From positions 30,615 to 94,614 of the forward strand of contig JBEKHH010000014.1 in assembly GCA_050012375.1 (NCBI GenBank): DNA of 64,000 bases, in the 5' to 3' direction. A program made the translations under genes and the position numbers. The notes under the pieces were generated by a model. It did no database searches. It saw only the letters and a list, made by a program, of their open reading frames with translations, and was not told where the DNA came from. The DNA is from PALSA-1353 sp050012375. GTDB taxonomy: Bacteria; Planctomycetota; Phycisphaerae; Tepidisphaerales; Tepidisphaeraceae. Of the stretch, positions 1 through 8,694 are shown in pieces; position 1 is the stretch's first letter, and each line of letters begins with the position of its first letter.

Positions 1-201
1 CAAACGATCCGACGCGTCAAGATGGATAGCTTGCCATCCCAATCGTCGAGATTTTGGTGGCTGCGAACCCAAAAAGAGTTGGGCCGGACACACAAGACCC
101 GGTATCCTACGCAAAACGGCCGACGACGTTCGTCGGTCGAGGTCCATATGGGAAATCCCGGATAAATGGATGCGCGCACAGATATGTAGGAAGGATCAGC
201 C

Positions 202-2235
202 TTGGAGAAGAAGTTTGGCGACGCATCGGGGGCTGTGCCTCTAACGTCAGCCCATTCATCGCCTGCCGTTTTCCCATCGATTCGGAAACGAAGATTTCTC
301 CTTAGCTTAGTATGGATCATGATCGGGCTTTGGGCGGCGCTTTGCATCGTTCAGGGTGCGCGAGTTCGGCGATGGACATACGACATCTTTGATGCGCTGC
401 GATTTCACTCGGATTTGCAACGCAGGTGCATGTGGGGATTGGAATGCGTTGGGCCGGAGGGGTTTCTCAATCAATACGAGAAAATGGCGATCGAAGAGCC
501 GGATTGGAGAACATTTCTCGATTATTCGCCGCTTCGGCTGCTGGCGGTACGAGAATGGGCAATCTATCTTCAGCGGCATTTTCCCGAGATAACGGCTGTT
601 CCTGCGGAGGAGGCGTATGATCGTGCGATGCCGCCGGAGGATCGCAACAGCGGTTCGCCGGCGCAGTTAAAACGCTCGCTGGAATTTCAATTCCCGTTGC
701 TTTGCTTCGGTGCCCTGCTCGATCTCATCGGGGCGATTTCCGCGTTTTTTCTTACTCGCCTCTGGGTTCGCCGCACGAAACCCCTGACCACTTCGTCATG
801 GCTGTTGCAACACCTCCACGGGACCTGGCAGGGACTGATCGCGGCGACACTCTTCTGGTTCAATCCCAACACTCTCCTGAATGCCTACGGCTGGCCGACA
901 TGGGACACATGGATCGTCCCCATGTTTCTTCTGGCCGCGCTGCTTTCGAGTTTGGATTACTGGTTTTGCAGCGGGCTTGTGCTTGCAACGGGAATGATGT
1001 TGAAAGGGCAGCAACTGGCCGTCGTGCCGGTCTTCATATTGTGGGCGCTAATTTCGGGCGGCTTGGGGCCGACATCGCGATGGATTATTGGATTGGTGCT
1101 TGGCGTCGGGTTGATTGTGTCGCCCTGGATGATCACCTACCTTCCTCCCGAAAAAGTTCAGGCCGCTCGGCTCGAACAATTCCAGCCGGCGGGAGATTGG
1201 TCGCCGACATTGTTTGCAATCAATCGGATGCCGGACTGGCCGGCAATGACCTGGATATATTTCACCGCGGCAGTAGTGGCGGCAGCCAGGTATTTTCGAC
1301 ATAAAAAGCGGCATATCGCTGCTGGCGCGGCGGCGGTTTTCATTCTCGCGTATTGGCCATGGTTACTGCGACGGAATCGGGAATGGTGGGCGATTGGAGT
1401 TCTATGTGCCGCGGCTCTGTCTGCATCAACGGCGCTAGTGCCACGGCGCGGGCAGTGGTACAGCATCGCCGCGATTTTTGGCGGGGGCTTGTTGCTCTGC
1501 ATGCTGATATTTCATGGGTCTACCGCCTGGTGGCTTTGCTCATTCCACTTCCCCTCGATTCAAGCCCCCTTTCTGATCTACGGACCGGCCAGCAATATCC
1601 CGGGCATCTTTGAGTTGCGCTTTGGGTGGCCGCCCGAAATCGATACTGTCGCCTTCACCCTGCCTGCGCTGATCGCGTTTTCACACGGATGGTTTACCCA
1701 TCTCGCTATATGGCCGGCCGCGCCGCTTGCGGTCACCAGCGGCACACTGTTCGACAGCATCTATTTTGTGCTATTGATTCTGAGCGGAATTGGGATCGGC
1801 CTCCACGCCCGCCGGCACGATCCTCGATTTCTGGTGGCGCTGGTCACACCCTGGCTGATGTTCTTCCTCTTTCCCGTTCGACTGCACGAGCGCTATCTGC
1901 TTTTCGCAGCGGCTACGGCATCGATCTGTATCGGACATGGGCTTGGGATGACACTGCTGGGATTTGTTCTTACCGTCGCCTCCAGCGTTATGACGCTCGA
2001 TCAGATGTGGGGGAATGATCTGCCGCGCTGGGGAAGAGATTTGGCTCAGCAGTTCCCGTCGATCTTCAGTCCTGACGCGGGCCTCACGATTCAAAGCTAT
2101 GTGCAGAACACACATCCAGATATTGGGTGGGGTGTGTTGGTCGCGGCGATGGTGTTTTTCTATCTGACGATGATGCCGAGCCCAAAGGCTTTGAGGAAGG
2201 CAAAATCATTGCTCCGGTCTCCGCCTTCGGTATGA
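202..2235 (+). CDS. GT-C-like polytopic membrane glycosyltransferase (paralogue A)
   Basis: A 677-residue protein, mostly hydrophobic, with a first membrane segment near residues 34-54 and about ten or more further segments. After the first segment comes a long soluble loop containing GPEGFLNQYEKMA. Later features are a KGQQLAVVPVF segment and HERYL at residues 562-566. A HERYL-type motif in the last third is typical of bacterial GT-C enzymes that use lipid-linked sugars, so transfer of a sugar on the outer face of the inner membrane is likely; donor and acceptor are unknown. The start is TTG, chosen because AGGAAGGA lies 6 nt upstream. A paralogue of nearly the same size (678 residues) starts at 47586, where HERYL is replaced by QDRYL. 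The gene stands alone, convergent with the efflux operon. Family-level call fairly sure, substrate unknown. Confidence 0.75.
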   Translation: MEKKFGDASGAVPLTSAHSSPAVFPSIRKRRFLLSLVWIMIGLWAALCIVQGARVRRWTYDIFDALRFHSDLQRRCMWGLECVGPEGFLNQYEKMAIEEPDWRTFLDYSPLRLLAVREWAIYLQRHFPEITAVPAEEAYDRAMPPEDRNSGSPAQLKRSLEFQFPLLCFGALLDLIGAISAFFLTRLWVRRTKPLTTSSWLLQHLHGTWQGLIAATLFWFNPNTLLNAYGWPTWDTWIVPMFLLAALLSSLDYWFCSGLVLATGMMLKGQQLAVVPVFILWALISGGLGPTSRWIIGLVLGVGLIVSPWMITYLPPEKVQAARLEQFQPAGDWSPTLFAINRMPDWPAMTWIYFTAAVVAAARYFRHKKRHIAAGAAAVFILAYWPWLLRRNREWWAIGVLCAAALSASTALVPRRGQWYSIAAIFGGGLLLCMLIFHGSTAWWLCSFHFPSIQAPFLIYGPASNIPGIFELRFGWPPEIDTVAFTLPALIAFSHGWFTHLAIWPAAPLAVTSGTLFDSIYFVLLILSGIGIGLHARRHDPRFLVALVTPWLMFFLFPVRLHERYLLFAAATASICIGHGLGMTLLGFVLTVASSVMTLDQMWGNDLPRWGRDLAQQFPSIFSPDAGLTIQSYVQNTHPDIGWGVLVAAMVFFYLTMMPSPKALRKAKSLLRSPPSV

Positions 2236-2335
2236 CAATACCGGTCCTCGTGCAATTCAACATTAGCAATTCTCTCAAAATCAGTTACCTTGCTCGTCCG
2301 ACTAACTTCTCGTAGGCGATACAAACGGAGGAAAT

Positions 2336-2356
2336 ATGCTAAATGATGAACCGTGA
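2336..2356 (+). other. Six-codon ORF behind a strong SD
   Basis: GGAGG at 2327-2331 is followed 4 nt later by ATG and a six-codon frame (MLNDEP) ending in TGA. It lies between two convergent genes. It may be a leader peptide, the stub of a decayed gene, or chance. Nothing downstream on the plus strand looks like a gene it could control. Confidence 0.25.
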
Positions 2357-2384
2357 TTCAGGGACAACTCAAACATAGTTAGCG

Positions 2385-2401
2385 GCGGTGCGAAGCACCG
2401 C
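2385..2401. repeat. REP-like hairpin, 7-bp stem with GAA/TTC loop
   Basis: GCGGTGC-GAA-GCACCGC is a perfect palindrome around three bases. It lies 43 bp beyond the stop of the NodT-type gene and could stabilise or end that transcript, but no T-run follows. A hairpin of the same design (GCGGGC-TTC-GCCCGC) occurs at 63886. Confidence 0.5.
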
Positions 2402-2444
2402 GGGTTCCGCCAGTCTCGTAGAATCGCGGTCGCCCATTTACCTA

Positions 2445-4022
2445 TCATTGCGTCACCGGCTGTGTTTCCCATCCGCCGCCCAGGGCTTTGTAGAGGCTTA
2501 CCAAATCCAGCGAGATTTCGCTATCGCTCTGGGCGAGGACATTTTCCGCTTCGAGGAGCGATCGCTGGGCGTCGAGCACTTCAAGAAAATCGATCACGCC
2601 CTTCTCGTATTGCTGGCGGGCGAGATCGGCGGCCTGGCGGGAGGCGTCCACGGCGTCGGCCAGAGCCTTGCGGCGAAGCTGCTCCATTCGGTAAGACGCC
2701 AGCGCATCCTCCACTTCCCGCAGCGCATTGAGAACGGCGGATTGATACGACGTGGCGGCCTGGCGGGTCAACTCCTTTTGCACTTCGACATTGCTCTTGA
2801 TCCGGCCGGCGTCGAAAATCGGCCACGATACGCCGGGGCTGAGCGCGAAATAGCGGCTGTTCCAGTCGAACAACTGCTTGATCTGCGAACTGTCCAGACC
2901 GAAGGAGCCGGTGAGGCTGAATTTCGGATAGAAATCGGAGGTGGCCACGCCGATGCGGGCGGAGGCGGCGGCCAATTGCCGCTCGGCGCGGCGGATGTCC
3001 GGCCGGCGTCGCACGAGATCGGCGGGAACGCCGACCGGCACCCGCGGCGGCACCGGCGGGATCGGGGCGGTCGTCGATAATTCCGCGAAAAGCGCATCGG
3101 GGTCCTGCGCCAGCAGAACGCCCAGGGCGTGAATCGACTGGCGGATCGAAGCCTCCAGCTCGGGCAGGGTGGCGGCGGTGGAGGCCACCTGGGCGGCCTG
3201 GCGGGCAACGTCAAGCTGGGTGGCGAAGCCGGCCTGGTATCGCGAGCGCGTCAGCTCCAGCGTGTCCTGCTGATTGCCCAGGTTTTGCCGGGCGATTTCG
3301 GCTTCGAATTGCGCGGCGCGAAGCTGAATGTAATCCCGGGCGACTTCGGCCAGGAGCGAAACCTGGATATCACGGCGGTCCTCGATCGCGGCGGCGGTGT
3401 CGGCGCTGGCGGCTTCAACGGCGCGGCGCTGCCCGCCGAAAACGTCCACCTCCCACGATGCGTCAAATCCCGCCTGGTAAAGATCGGTCGTGACGCCGGG
3501 AAATCCCCCTTCCCCAAGCGGACTCTCCGGCCCGCCCAGCGGCGCTGATGATCCGCCGCCCGCCCCGCCGCCGGCGATAACTTGCGCCGGAGTAGCGATA
3601 GGCCCGGCGGATGAAACGGCAGGGGTGGCCCCCCCGCCGCCGGTGAACGCGGCGGCGGGAATGACGACATTTTTGCTGCCGCGCGCGTGCTGGTATCCGC
3701 CATCCAAATTGATTTGCGGCCAAAGCGCCGATCCCACCACGCCGCGCTGGGCCCGCGCCTGCCGCAGTCGGGACTCGGCGCCGCGGAGATCGAGATTGCT
3801 GGCCAGCGCGCGGTCGATGAGGGAATTCAACTCCGGATCGTTGAATCCACGCCACCATCGCACCGCGCTGACGCGGCTGGAGTTGACGGAAGCGGCCGGC
3901 TGCGTCGCGGCCGATTCGCCGTAGGACGGGGCGACGGTGATATTCGGCGGATGGTAATCGGGGCCCACTTCGCAGCCGGATAAAACCAACACTGACAGCA
4001 CGAATTTGATTTTCTTCATCAT
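2445..4022 (-). CDS. NodT/OprM-family outer-membrane efflux lipoprotein
   Basis: A 525-residue protein of the TolC-like factor family, the outer-membrane duct of tripartite pumps. It begins with a lipoprotein signal ending in LSGC (Cys17), followed by the GPDYHPP sequence typical of this family. Two repeats rich in Ala, Leu and Gln form the predicted helical barrel (for example LRQARAQRGVVGSALWP and the RRPDIRRAERQLAAA region). Between the repeats' first strands lies an unusual stretch of about 50 residues rich in Gly, Ala and Pro, probably an extended surface loop. The start was set at the ATGATG pair because GGAG precedes it by about 8 nt; a longer frame upstream has no such signal. It is the last gene of the hlyD-emrB-nodT operon, 25 bp after the MFS gene. 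Confidence 0.9.
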   Translation of the reverse strand: MMKKIKFVLSVLVLSGCEVGPDYHPPNITVAPSYGESAATQPAASVNSSRVSAVRWWRGFNDPELNSLIDRALASNLDLRGAESRLRQARAQRGVVGSALWPQINLDGGYQHARGSKNVVIPAAAFTGGGGATPAVSSAGPIATPAQVIAGGGAGGGSSAPLGGPESPLGEGGFPGVTTDLYQAGFDASWEVDVFGGQRRAVEAASADTAAAIEDRRDIQVSLLAEVARDYIQLRAAQFEAEIARQNLGNQQDTLELTRSRYQAGFATQLDVARQAAQVASTAATLPELEASIRQSIHALGVLLAQDPDALFAELSTTAPIPPVPPRVPVGVPADLVRRRPDIRRAERQLAAASARIGVATSDFYPKFSLTGSFGLDSSQIKQLFDWNSRYFALSPGVSWPIFDAGRIKSNVEVQKELTRQAATSYQSAVLNALREVEDALASYRMEQLRRKALADAVDASRQAADLARQQYEKGVIDFLEVLDAQRSLLEAENVLAQSDSEISLDLVSLYKALGGGWETQPVTQ

Positions 4023-4047
4023 GGCAAAGCTCCAAAAGCTCGCTCGA

Positions 4048-5622
4048 TCAATGGCCCGCCGGGATATGTTTTCCACGGGGAATCCGTTTCAAAAACACGA
4101 CCAGTCCGATCATGCAAAACGCGGCCACGCCGAGCGTTTTGAAAACATCGATATAGGAAAGCATCGCGGCCTGATTCTGGACGGTTTCATAAAGGACGGC
4201 GACGGCGCGTTGTGCGGCCACGGCGGGATTCAGCCCCCGATGCACCAGTGTCCCGGCAATGGAATTGATCGCCTGCTGATAAGACCTGGCGTTGAAGTTG
4301 CTGGCGCTGAGAAGCCTGCTTTGGTGAAACTGCGAGCGGCGAATGAGCATCGTGTTGGCGAGGGAAACGCCGAAGCTGCCGCCGAGATTGCGGGCGAGAT
4401 TGATCAGGGCGGAGGCGTTGTTGGTTTTGCCCCTGGGCAGGCCGATGTACGCGGCGGTATTGATGGGAACGAAGAGGAATGCCAGTCCCGCCGACTGGAA
4501 GACGCGCGCCGCGGCGATCGTGAAGAAAGACGCCTGGGTATCGAAATGGGTCATGTAGAGCATCGAGCATCCCTCGATGAACATGCCGAAGGTGATGAGC
4601 CATTTCGGCTGGTAATGGGTGACGAGGTACCCCACCAGGGGCAGCATCGCCATGACCGTGAATCCGCCGGGTGAAATGACCAGTCCCGCTCTGGTCGCGT
4701 CGTAGCCCATCAGCGTTTGGGTGTACTGCGGCAGGAGCTGGGTCGTGCCGAACAGAATGAATCCGACCGAGAACATCACCACGTTGGTGAATCCGAAATT
4801 GAAACTCTTGAGCAGCGGTAAATCGACGATTGGGTTTGGGGTGATGAATTCCCAGATGATGGCGCCGAGGATTCCGCAGACCGACAGGGTTGTGAATATG
4901 AGAATGAAATTGGAGCTGAACCAGTCGTCTTCCTGGCCTTTATCCAGGACAACCTGAAGCGCGCCCAGGCCGATCGCCACAAGCCCGAAGCCGAGATAAT
5001 CGACTTTCAGCCCATGTTTGAGGGTTTCACGGCGTTCGGCGATGGCCTCGGCGGATTCACGGAGCAGCGCGTAAACGAGAAGAAGGCTGAGAATTCCGAC
5101 CGGAATGTTGATTAAGAAAATCCATCGCCAGGAATAGTTGTCGGTGATCCAGCCGCCCAGCGTGGGACCGATGGCCGGGGCGAAGACAACGGCGATGCCA
5201 TAGATGGCGAAAGCTTGTCCGCGCTGGCGCGCCGGAAAGGTGTCGGTGAGGATTGCCTGCTCGCTGGGCTGCAAGCCGCCGCCGCCCATGCCTTGCAACA
5301 CGCGGAAAAAGATCAACCACGGCAGCGTGGGCGCAAGCCCGCAACACAGCGAGCTGATGGTGAAAATCACCACGCACGTCATATAGAAGCGCTTGCGGCC
5401 GAGGACCGAGGAGAGCCAGCCGCTGATCGGGAGCACGATGGCGTTGGCGACGAGATAGCTGGTCAGGACCCAGGTGGCTTCGTCCTGACTGGCGGCCATG
5501 CCCCCGGCGATGTGTTGGAGGGAAACGTTGGCGATGCTGGTGTCGAGCACCTCCATGAACGTCGCCATGGAAACGATGACGGCGATGAGCCAGGGATTCA
5601 CAGCGGGGCGGTCGTCAGCCAT
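4048..5622 (-). CDS. emrB: DHA2-family (EmrB/QacA) multidrug MFS transporter
   Basis: A 524-residue membrane protein of 14-TM length. The MEVLDTSIANVSL motif (about residues 23-35) and motif A, GWLSSVLGRKRF (residues 68-79), are diagnostic of the drug:proton antiporter-2 family; a second signature, GPTLGGWI, follows in TM5. It would exchange protons for toxic hydrophobic compounds in the inner membrane, with the HlyD-like adaptor and the NodT-type duct encoded either side. It starts 6 bp after the adaptor gene's stop, so translation is probably coupled. The symbol reflects the family, not a proven substrate range. Confidence 0.92.
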   Translation of the reverse strand: MADDRPAVNPWLIAVIVSMATFMEVLDTSIANVSLQHIAGGMAASQDEATWVLTSYLVANAIVLPISGWLSSVLGRKRFYMTCVVIFTISSLCCGLAPTLPWLIFFRVLQGMGGGGLQPSEQAILTDTFPARQRGQAFAIYGIAVVFAPAIGPTLGGWITDNYSWRWIFLINIPVGILSLLLVYALLRESAEAIAERRETLKHGLKVDYLGFGLVAIGLGALQVVLDKGQEDDWFSSNFILIFTTLSVCGILGAIIWEFITPNPIVDLPLLKSFNFGFTNVVMFSVGFILFGTTQLLPQYTQTLMGYDATRAGLVISPGGFTVMAMLPLVGYLVTHYQPKWLITFGMFIEGCSMLYMTHFDTQASFFTIAAARVFQSAGLAFLFVPINTAAYIGLPRGKTNNASALINLARNLGGSFGVSLANTMLIRRSQFHQSRLLSASNFNARSYQQAINSIAGTLVHRGLNPAVAAQRAVAVLYETVQNQAAMLSYIDVFKTLGVAAFCMIGLVVFLKRIPRGKHIPAGH

Positions 5623-5628
5623 GGCGAA

Positions 5629-6771
5629 TTATTTGACCTTGATGCTCGGATCGACCGACATTCCCGGGGAAAGGAGATGGTTCGGATCGTCGTTTTGATG
5701 GGGATCGAGCACGATCTTGACCGGGACGCGTTGAACGATTTTGACGTAATTCCCGGTGGCGTTTTCCGGCGGCAACAGGGAAAAACGCGAGCCCGTCCCA
5801 TTTTGCACGCTCTGCACCTTGCCCGTGATCTTCCGCCGGGGAAACGCATCGACGGAAATCTCCACCGGCTGCCCAGGCTGGATGCGATCGAGCTGCGTTT
5901 CCTTGAAGTTCGCCACCACCCACACGTCATATTCGACGATCGAAAACATCGGCTGATCGATCTGGATATAGATCCCCGGGTCCACGTTCTTGCGGGTGAT
6001 CACGCCATCCGTTTCAGCGTAGATTTTGCAATAGCTGACGTCATTTCGAGCCTGCTGGAGCGCGCCTTCGGCCGCCTTCAGATTTCCCTCGGCGGTTTGC
6101 ACGGCCATCTGGGCGTTGACGACCTGGGCCTTGGCGGCGGTGAGCCTAGCCTTGGCGTCTTCAACCTGCGCAGCGGTGGTGCGCTCGGCCGCGATGGCAT
6201 TGTCCATTTGCTGTTTTGAGCGGGCCCGTTCGTCCAGGGCCAGAAAACGATTCAAATCGCTTTGCGCGTTCTGTGCATTGGCCTGGGCGACAAGAAGCTC
6301 CGCCTGCGCTTCGCCGACATCGGCCTGGCTGACCTGCACCTGGGCCTGGGCTTCCAGCAGCTTTCCTTGAGTCGAGGCGAAATTGCCCTCGGCCTGAGCG
6401 AGGGCGGCTTGGTAATCGCGCGCATCCAGTTCAACCAGAAGATCTCCCTTCTTGACTTGATCGTTGTCGTTCATGTAAACGCGCTGAACAATGGCGGAAA
6501 CTTTCGGGCTGACGGCGATGACCGTGCCTTCGATGAAAGCGTCGTCGGTCGATTCGTATTGCCGCGCGTTCAGCCAGTAGATCAGGGTGGCGATCCCGCC
6601 GACGACGATCAGCGCGATCAGAATCAACCTACGCACGGGCGGCTTACGGATTTTCGCGTCGGTCGCGGTAGGCTCGCGAGGCTCCTGCTGATCCGCTGCC
6701 GAATCGTTATTTTGATCGGATTGCTCCGACGGACCGGGAACTGCGGATGGGGTTTCATTCACGCGGGTCAT
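5629..6771 (-). CDS. emrA: HlyD/EmrA-family periplasmic adaptor
   Basis: A 380-residue membrane-fusion protein. A Ser/Asp-rich cytoplasmic tail (1-45) is followed by one membrane anchor (about 48-67), then the first lipoyl half (STDDAFIEGTVIAVSPKVSAIV), a long Ala/Gln-rich coiled-coil hairpin of about 120 residues, the second lipoyl half and a beta-barrel domain (YDVWVVANFKETQL). It bridges the MFS pump and the outer-membrane duct of the same operon. First gene of that operon. The ATG has no convincing SD; a TATAGT -10 box ends 22 nt upstream, so the leader should be short. Adaptor function is secure; exported compounds are unknown. Confidence 0.92.
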   Translation of the reverse strand: MTRVNETPSAVPGPSEQSDQNNDSAADQQEPREPTATDAKIRKPPVRRLILIALIVVGGIATLIYWLNARQYESTDDAFIEGTVIAVSPKVSAIVQRVYMNDNDQVKKGDLLVELDARDYQAALAQAEGNFASTQGKLLEAQAQVQVSQADVGEAQAELLVAQANAQNAQSDLNRFLALDERARSKQQMDNAIAAERTTAAQVEDAKARLTAAKAQVVNAQMAVQTAEGNLKAAEGALQQARNDVSYCKIYAETDGVITRKNVDPGIYIQIDQPMFSIVEYDVWVVANFKETQLDRIQPGQPVEISVDAFPRRKITGKVQSVQNGTGSRFSLLPPENATGNYVKIVQRVPVKIVLDPHQNDDPNHLLSPGMSVDPSIKVK

Positions 6772-6793
6772 GTTTGGCTCTGTTGTGCTCGGT

Positions 6794-6799
6794 ACTATA
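6794..6799 (-). promoter_or_regulatory. -10 box of the efflux operon
   Basis: TATAGT on the minus strand matches the -10 consensus at five of six positions and ends 22 nt before the adaptor ATG. A poor -35 candidate (TTGGAC) lies 19 nt further up. No operator palindrome for a drug-responsive repressor was recognised in this divergent intergenic region. Confidence 0.45.
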
Positions 6800-6887
6800 G
6801 GGGCAAAGCGGCGTTTGGGTCCAAGTAAATCCGAGATGATATCCGGATGCGCAAATCAAATCCGACCCGGGACAGTTTTTAATCGTG

Positions 6888-6893
6888 TACAAT
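6888..6893 (+). promoter_or_regulatory. -10 box placing the P450 mRNA start at or near its ATG
   Basis: TACAAT ends 7 nt before the ATG at 6901 and no SD is present, as expected for a leaderless transcript. No good -35 hexamer was seen at 16-18 nt spacing. Confidence 0.45.
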
Positions 6894-6900
6894 CCGGGGC

Positions 6901-8661
6901 ATGTGGCAGCGATTTCCACCGCGAATGCGGCGGACCCTGGTATCGGCGCTGGATGAGGCGGCACGCTCGGGACGAGAAGCCGCCGACGTGGAAGATCTCC
7001 TCACCGTGATCGCCGGCGACCGCGAGAGCGCGGGGGCGTATCTGCTGGAACAATGCGGCGTGGACGTGGAACTCATCCTGAACCGCGATGACGCTCCCTC
7101 GCTTGAGAATCCCCCGCCCTACCAGCGTGCCCGGCGGCTGGATGGATCGGCCCTGCGAATCCTGCGGGCGGCATCGGTGGAAGCAACCCGGTTGCGCCAC
7201 GCCCATGTCGGGACGGAACATGTCATCGCCGCGCTGGCCCAGGCGAGCGATCTGGAACTGGGAAAGAAACTGAACGACGCGGGAATGACGCCCGCGCACA
7301 CCGAAGCGGCGATGCGGCGATGGATCGCCGACGGGATGCCGCGGCGGCGCCGCGGATGGAGCTTTGCGCGGATTCGCCCCGCGGCGCTGGCGGCGGTGGT
7401 GCGCCCGGTGCAGAAAGCGGCGCGAATTCCACGCCTGGCATGGAACATATACGCCAAAAAAAGCCTCGGCCATCCCGGATTCGTCAAAAATCCCTATCCG
7501 CTGTATCGCTGGCTGCGGGAGCGCGATCCGGTGCGGAAAGACCCGCTTGCCCCCGCGTGGGTGTTCACGCGGTATGACGATGTCCTGGAGATGCTGCGCG
7601 ATCCGCGGTTTCGCAAGGACCCGTTCGCTCCCGAGCGTCTGCCCCGGCTGGTGCGCAAGCAGCTTAATGTCGGCAGCGAGGACACGCGCGTGGAGATCGA
7701 AGCGGTGTCGATGCTCTTTCTCGATCCGCCGAGTCACACGCGGGTGCGGGGGATTTTTGCGCGCGCGTTCACGCCGGCGTCGCTGGCCGAGCTGCGACCC
7801 AGGATCGAATTGATCGCCCGCAAGCGCATCGATTGCGCCGCGTCGAGCGGAAAGATGGATATCGTCGCCGACCTGGCCTATTCGCTTCCGGTGATCGTCA
7901 TCGCGGAAATGGTGGGATTTCCCGCGGAGGACTACCCGCGGATCAAGATCTGGTCCGACCAACTTGCCGCGGCACTGTCGTTAAATCCCTCGAGCGAGCA
8001 ACAGGTGCGCGCCAATGAGGCATGGACGGAGATCCGCGGCTATTTTGACCAGGTCGTGTATCGGTCCAAAGGCAAGCCAAGCAACACGCTTTTGTATCGC
8101 CTCCTGCAAGCGGAGGACGAGCCGGACGGACTCAACCGCGAGGAAATTTTTTCCAACTGTGTTCTGCTGCTGTCCGCCGGGCACGAGACCACGACGAACC
8201 TGATCGGCAACGGGATGCTGGCGCTTTTGCGAAACATCGACCAGTGGGAGCTGCTGGTTCGCCAGCCGGATTTGATCGAATCGGCCGTGGAGGAAATCCT
8301 GCGTTATGACAGCCCGGTCCAGTGGACGAGCCGGCTGACGGGCGAGGCGATTGAGATCAGCGGCCGGGTGATTCCGCCTGGCGAGATCATTCTGGGATCC
8401 CTGGGGGCCGCCAATCGCGATCCTGCTCATTTCACCGATCCGGATCGGCTGGACATTCGGCGAACGGACAACAAGCACCTGGCGTTCGGCTCGGGAATTC
8501 ATTTTTGTCTGGGGGCGGCCCTGGCGCGGATGGAAATGCAAATCGTCCTGAGGGAACTGAGCAGCCGATTCCCGAAAATGAGGCTGGCGAAAAAGCGGCT
8601 CCAATGGCTCAAGGGATTGACGTTCCGCGGGGTTAAGAACCTTCCCGTGATCGTTCGCTAG
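6901..8661 (+). CDS. Clp N-domain/cytochrome P450 fusion protein
   Basis: A 586-residue two-part protein. Residues 8-62 and 80-142 form a tandem pair of Clp R/N-type repeats; the second contains HVGTEHVIAAL (102-112), close to YIGTEHILLGL and YVGTEHLLLGL in the ClpC encoded at 34976. A basic linker (about 145-180, with RRRRG) leads to a complete P450 of about 400 residues: I-helix AGHETT (426-431), EILR at 465-468 (ExxR), and the haem loop FGSGIHFCLG with ligand Cys536. All elements for monooxygenase chemistry are present, so it should be an active soluble class I P450 needing a separate ferredoxin; no ferredoxin or reductase gene is nearby. Clp N domains bind adaptors or substrates, so the N-terminus may dock this enzyme to a partner; that is inference. 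Divergent from the efflux operon. Substrate unknown. Confidence 0.9.
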   Translation: MWQRFPPRMRRTLVSALDEAARSGREAADVEDLLTVIAGDRESAGAYLLEQCGVDVELILNRDDAPSLENPPPYQRARRLDGSALRILRAASVEATRLRHAHVGTEHVIAALAQASDLELGKKLNDAGMTPAHTEAAMRRWIADGMPRRRRGWSFARIRPAALAAVVRPVQKAARIPRLAWNIYAKKSLGHPGFVKNPYPLYRWLRERDPVRKDPLAPAWVFTRYDDVLEMLRDPRFRKDPFAPERLPRLVRKQLNVGSEDTRVEIEAVSMLFLDPPSHTRVRGIFARAFTPASLAELRPRIELIARKRIDCAASSGKMDIVADLAYSLPVIVIAEMVGFPAEDYPRIKIWSDQLAAALSLNPSSEQQVRANEAWTEIRGYFDQVVYRSKGKPSNTLLYRLLQAEDEPDGLNREEIFSNCVLLLSAGHETTTNLIGNGMLALLRNIDQWELLVRQPDLIESAVEEILRYDSPVQWTSRLTGEAIEISGRVIPPGEIILGSLGAANRDPAHFTDPDRLDIRRTDNKHLAFGSGIHFCLGAALARMEMQIVLRELSSRFPKMRLAKKRLQWLKGLTFRGVKNLPVIVR

Positions 8662-8694
8662 GTGATGCGCGATAACCCGCGGCGCTTGGCGCGG

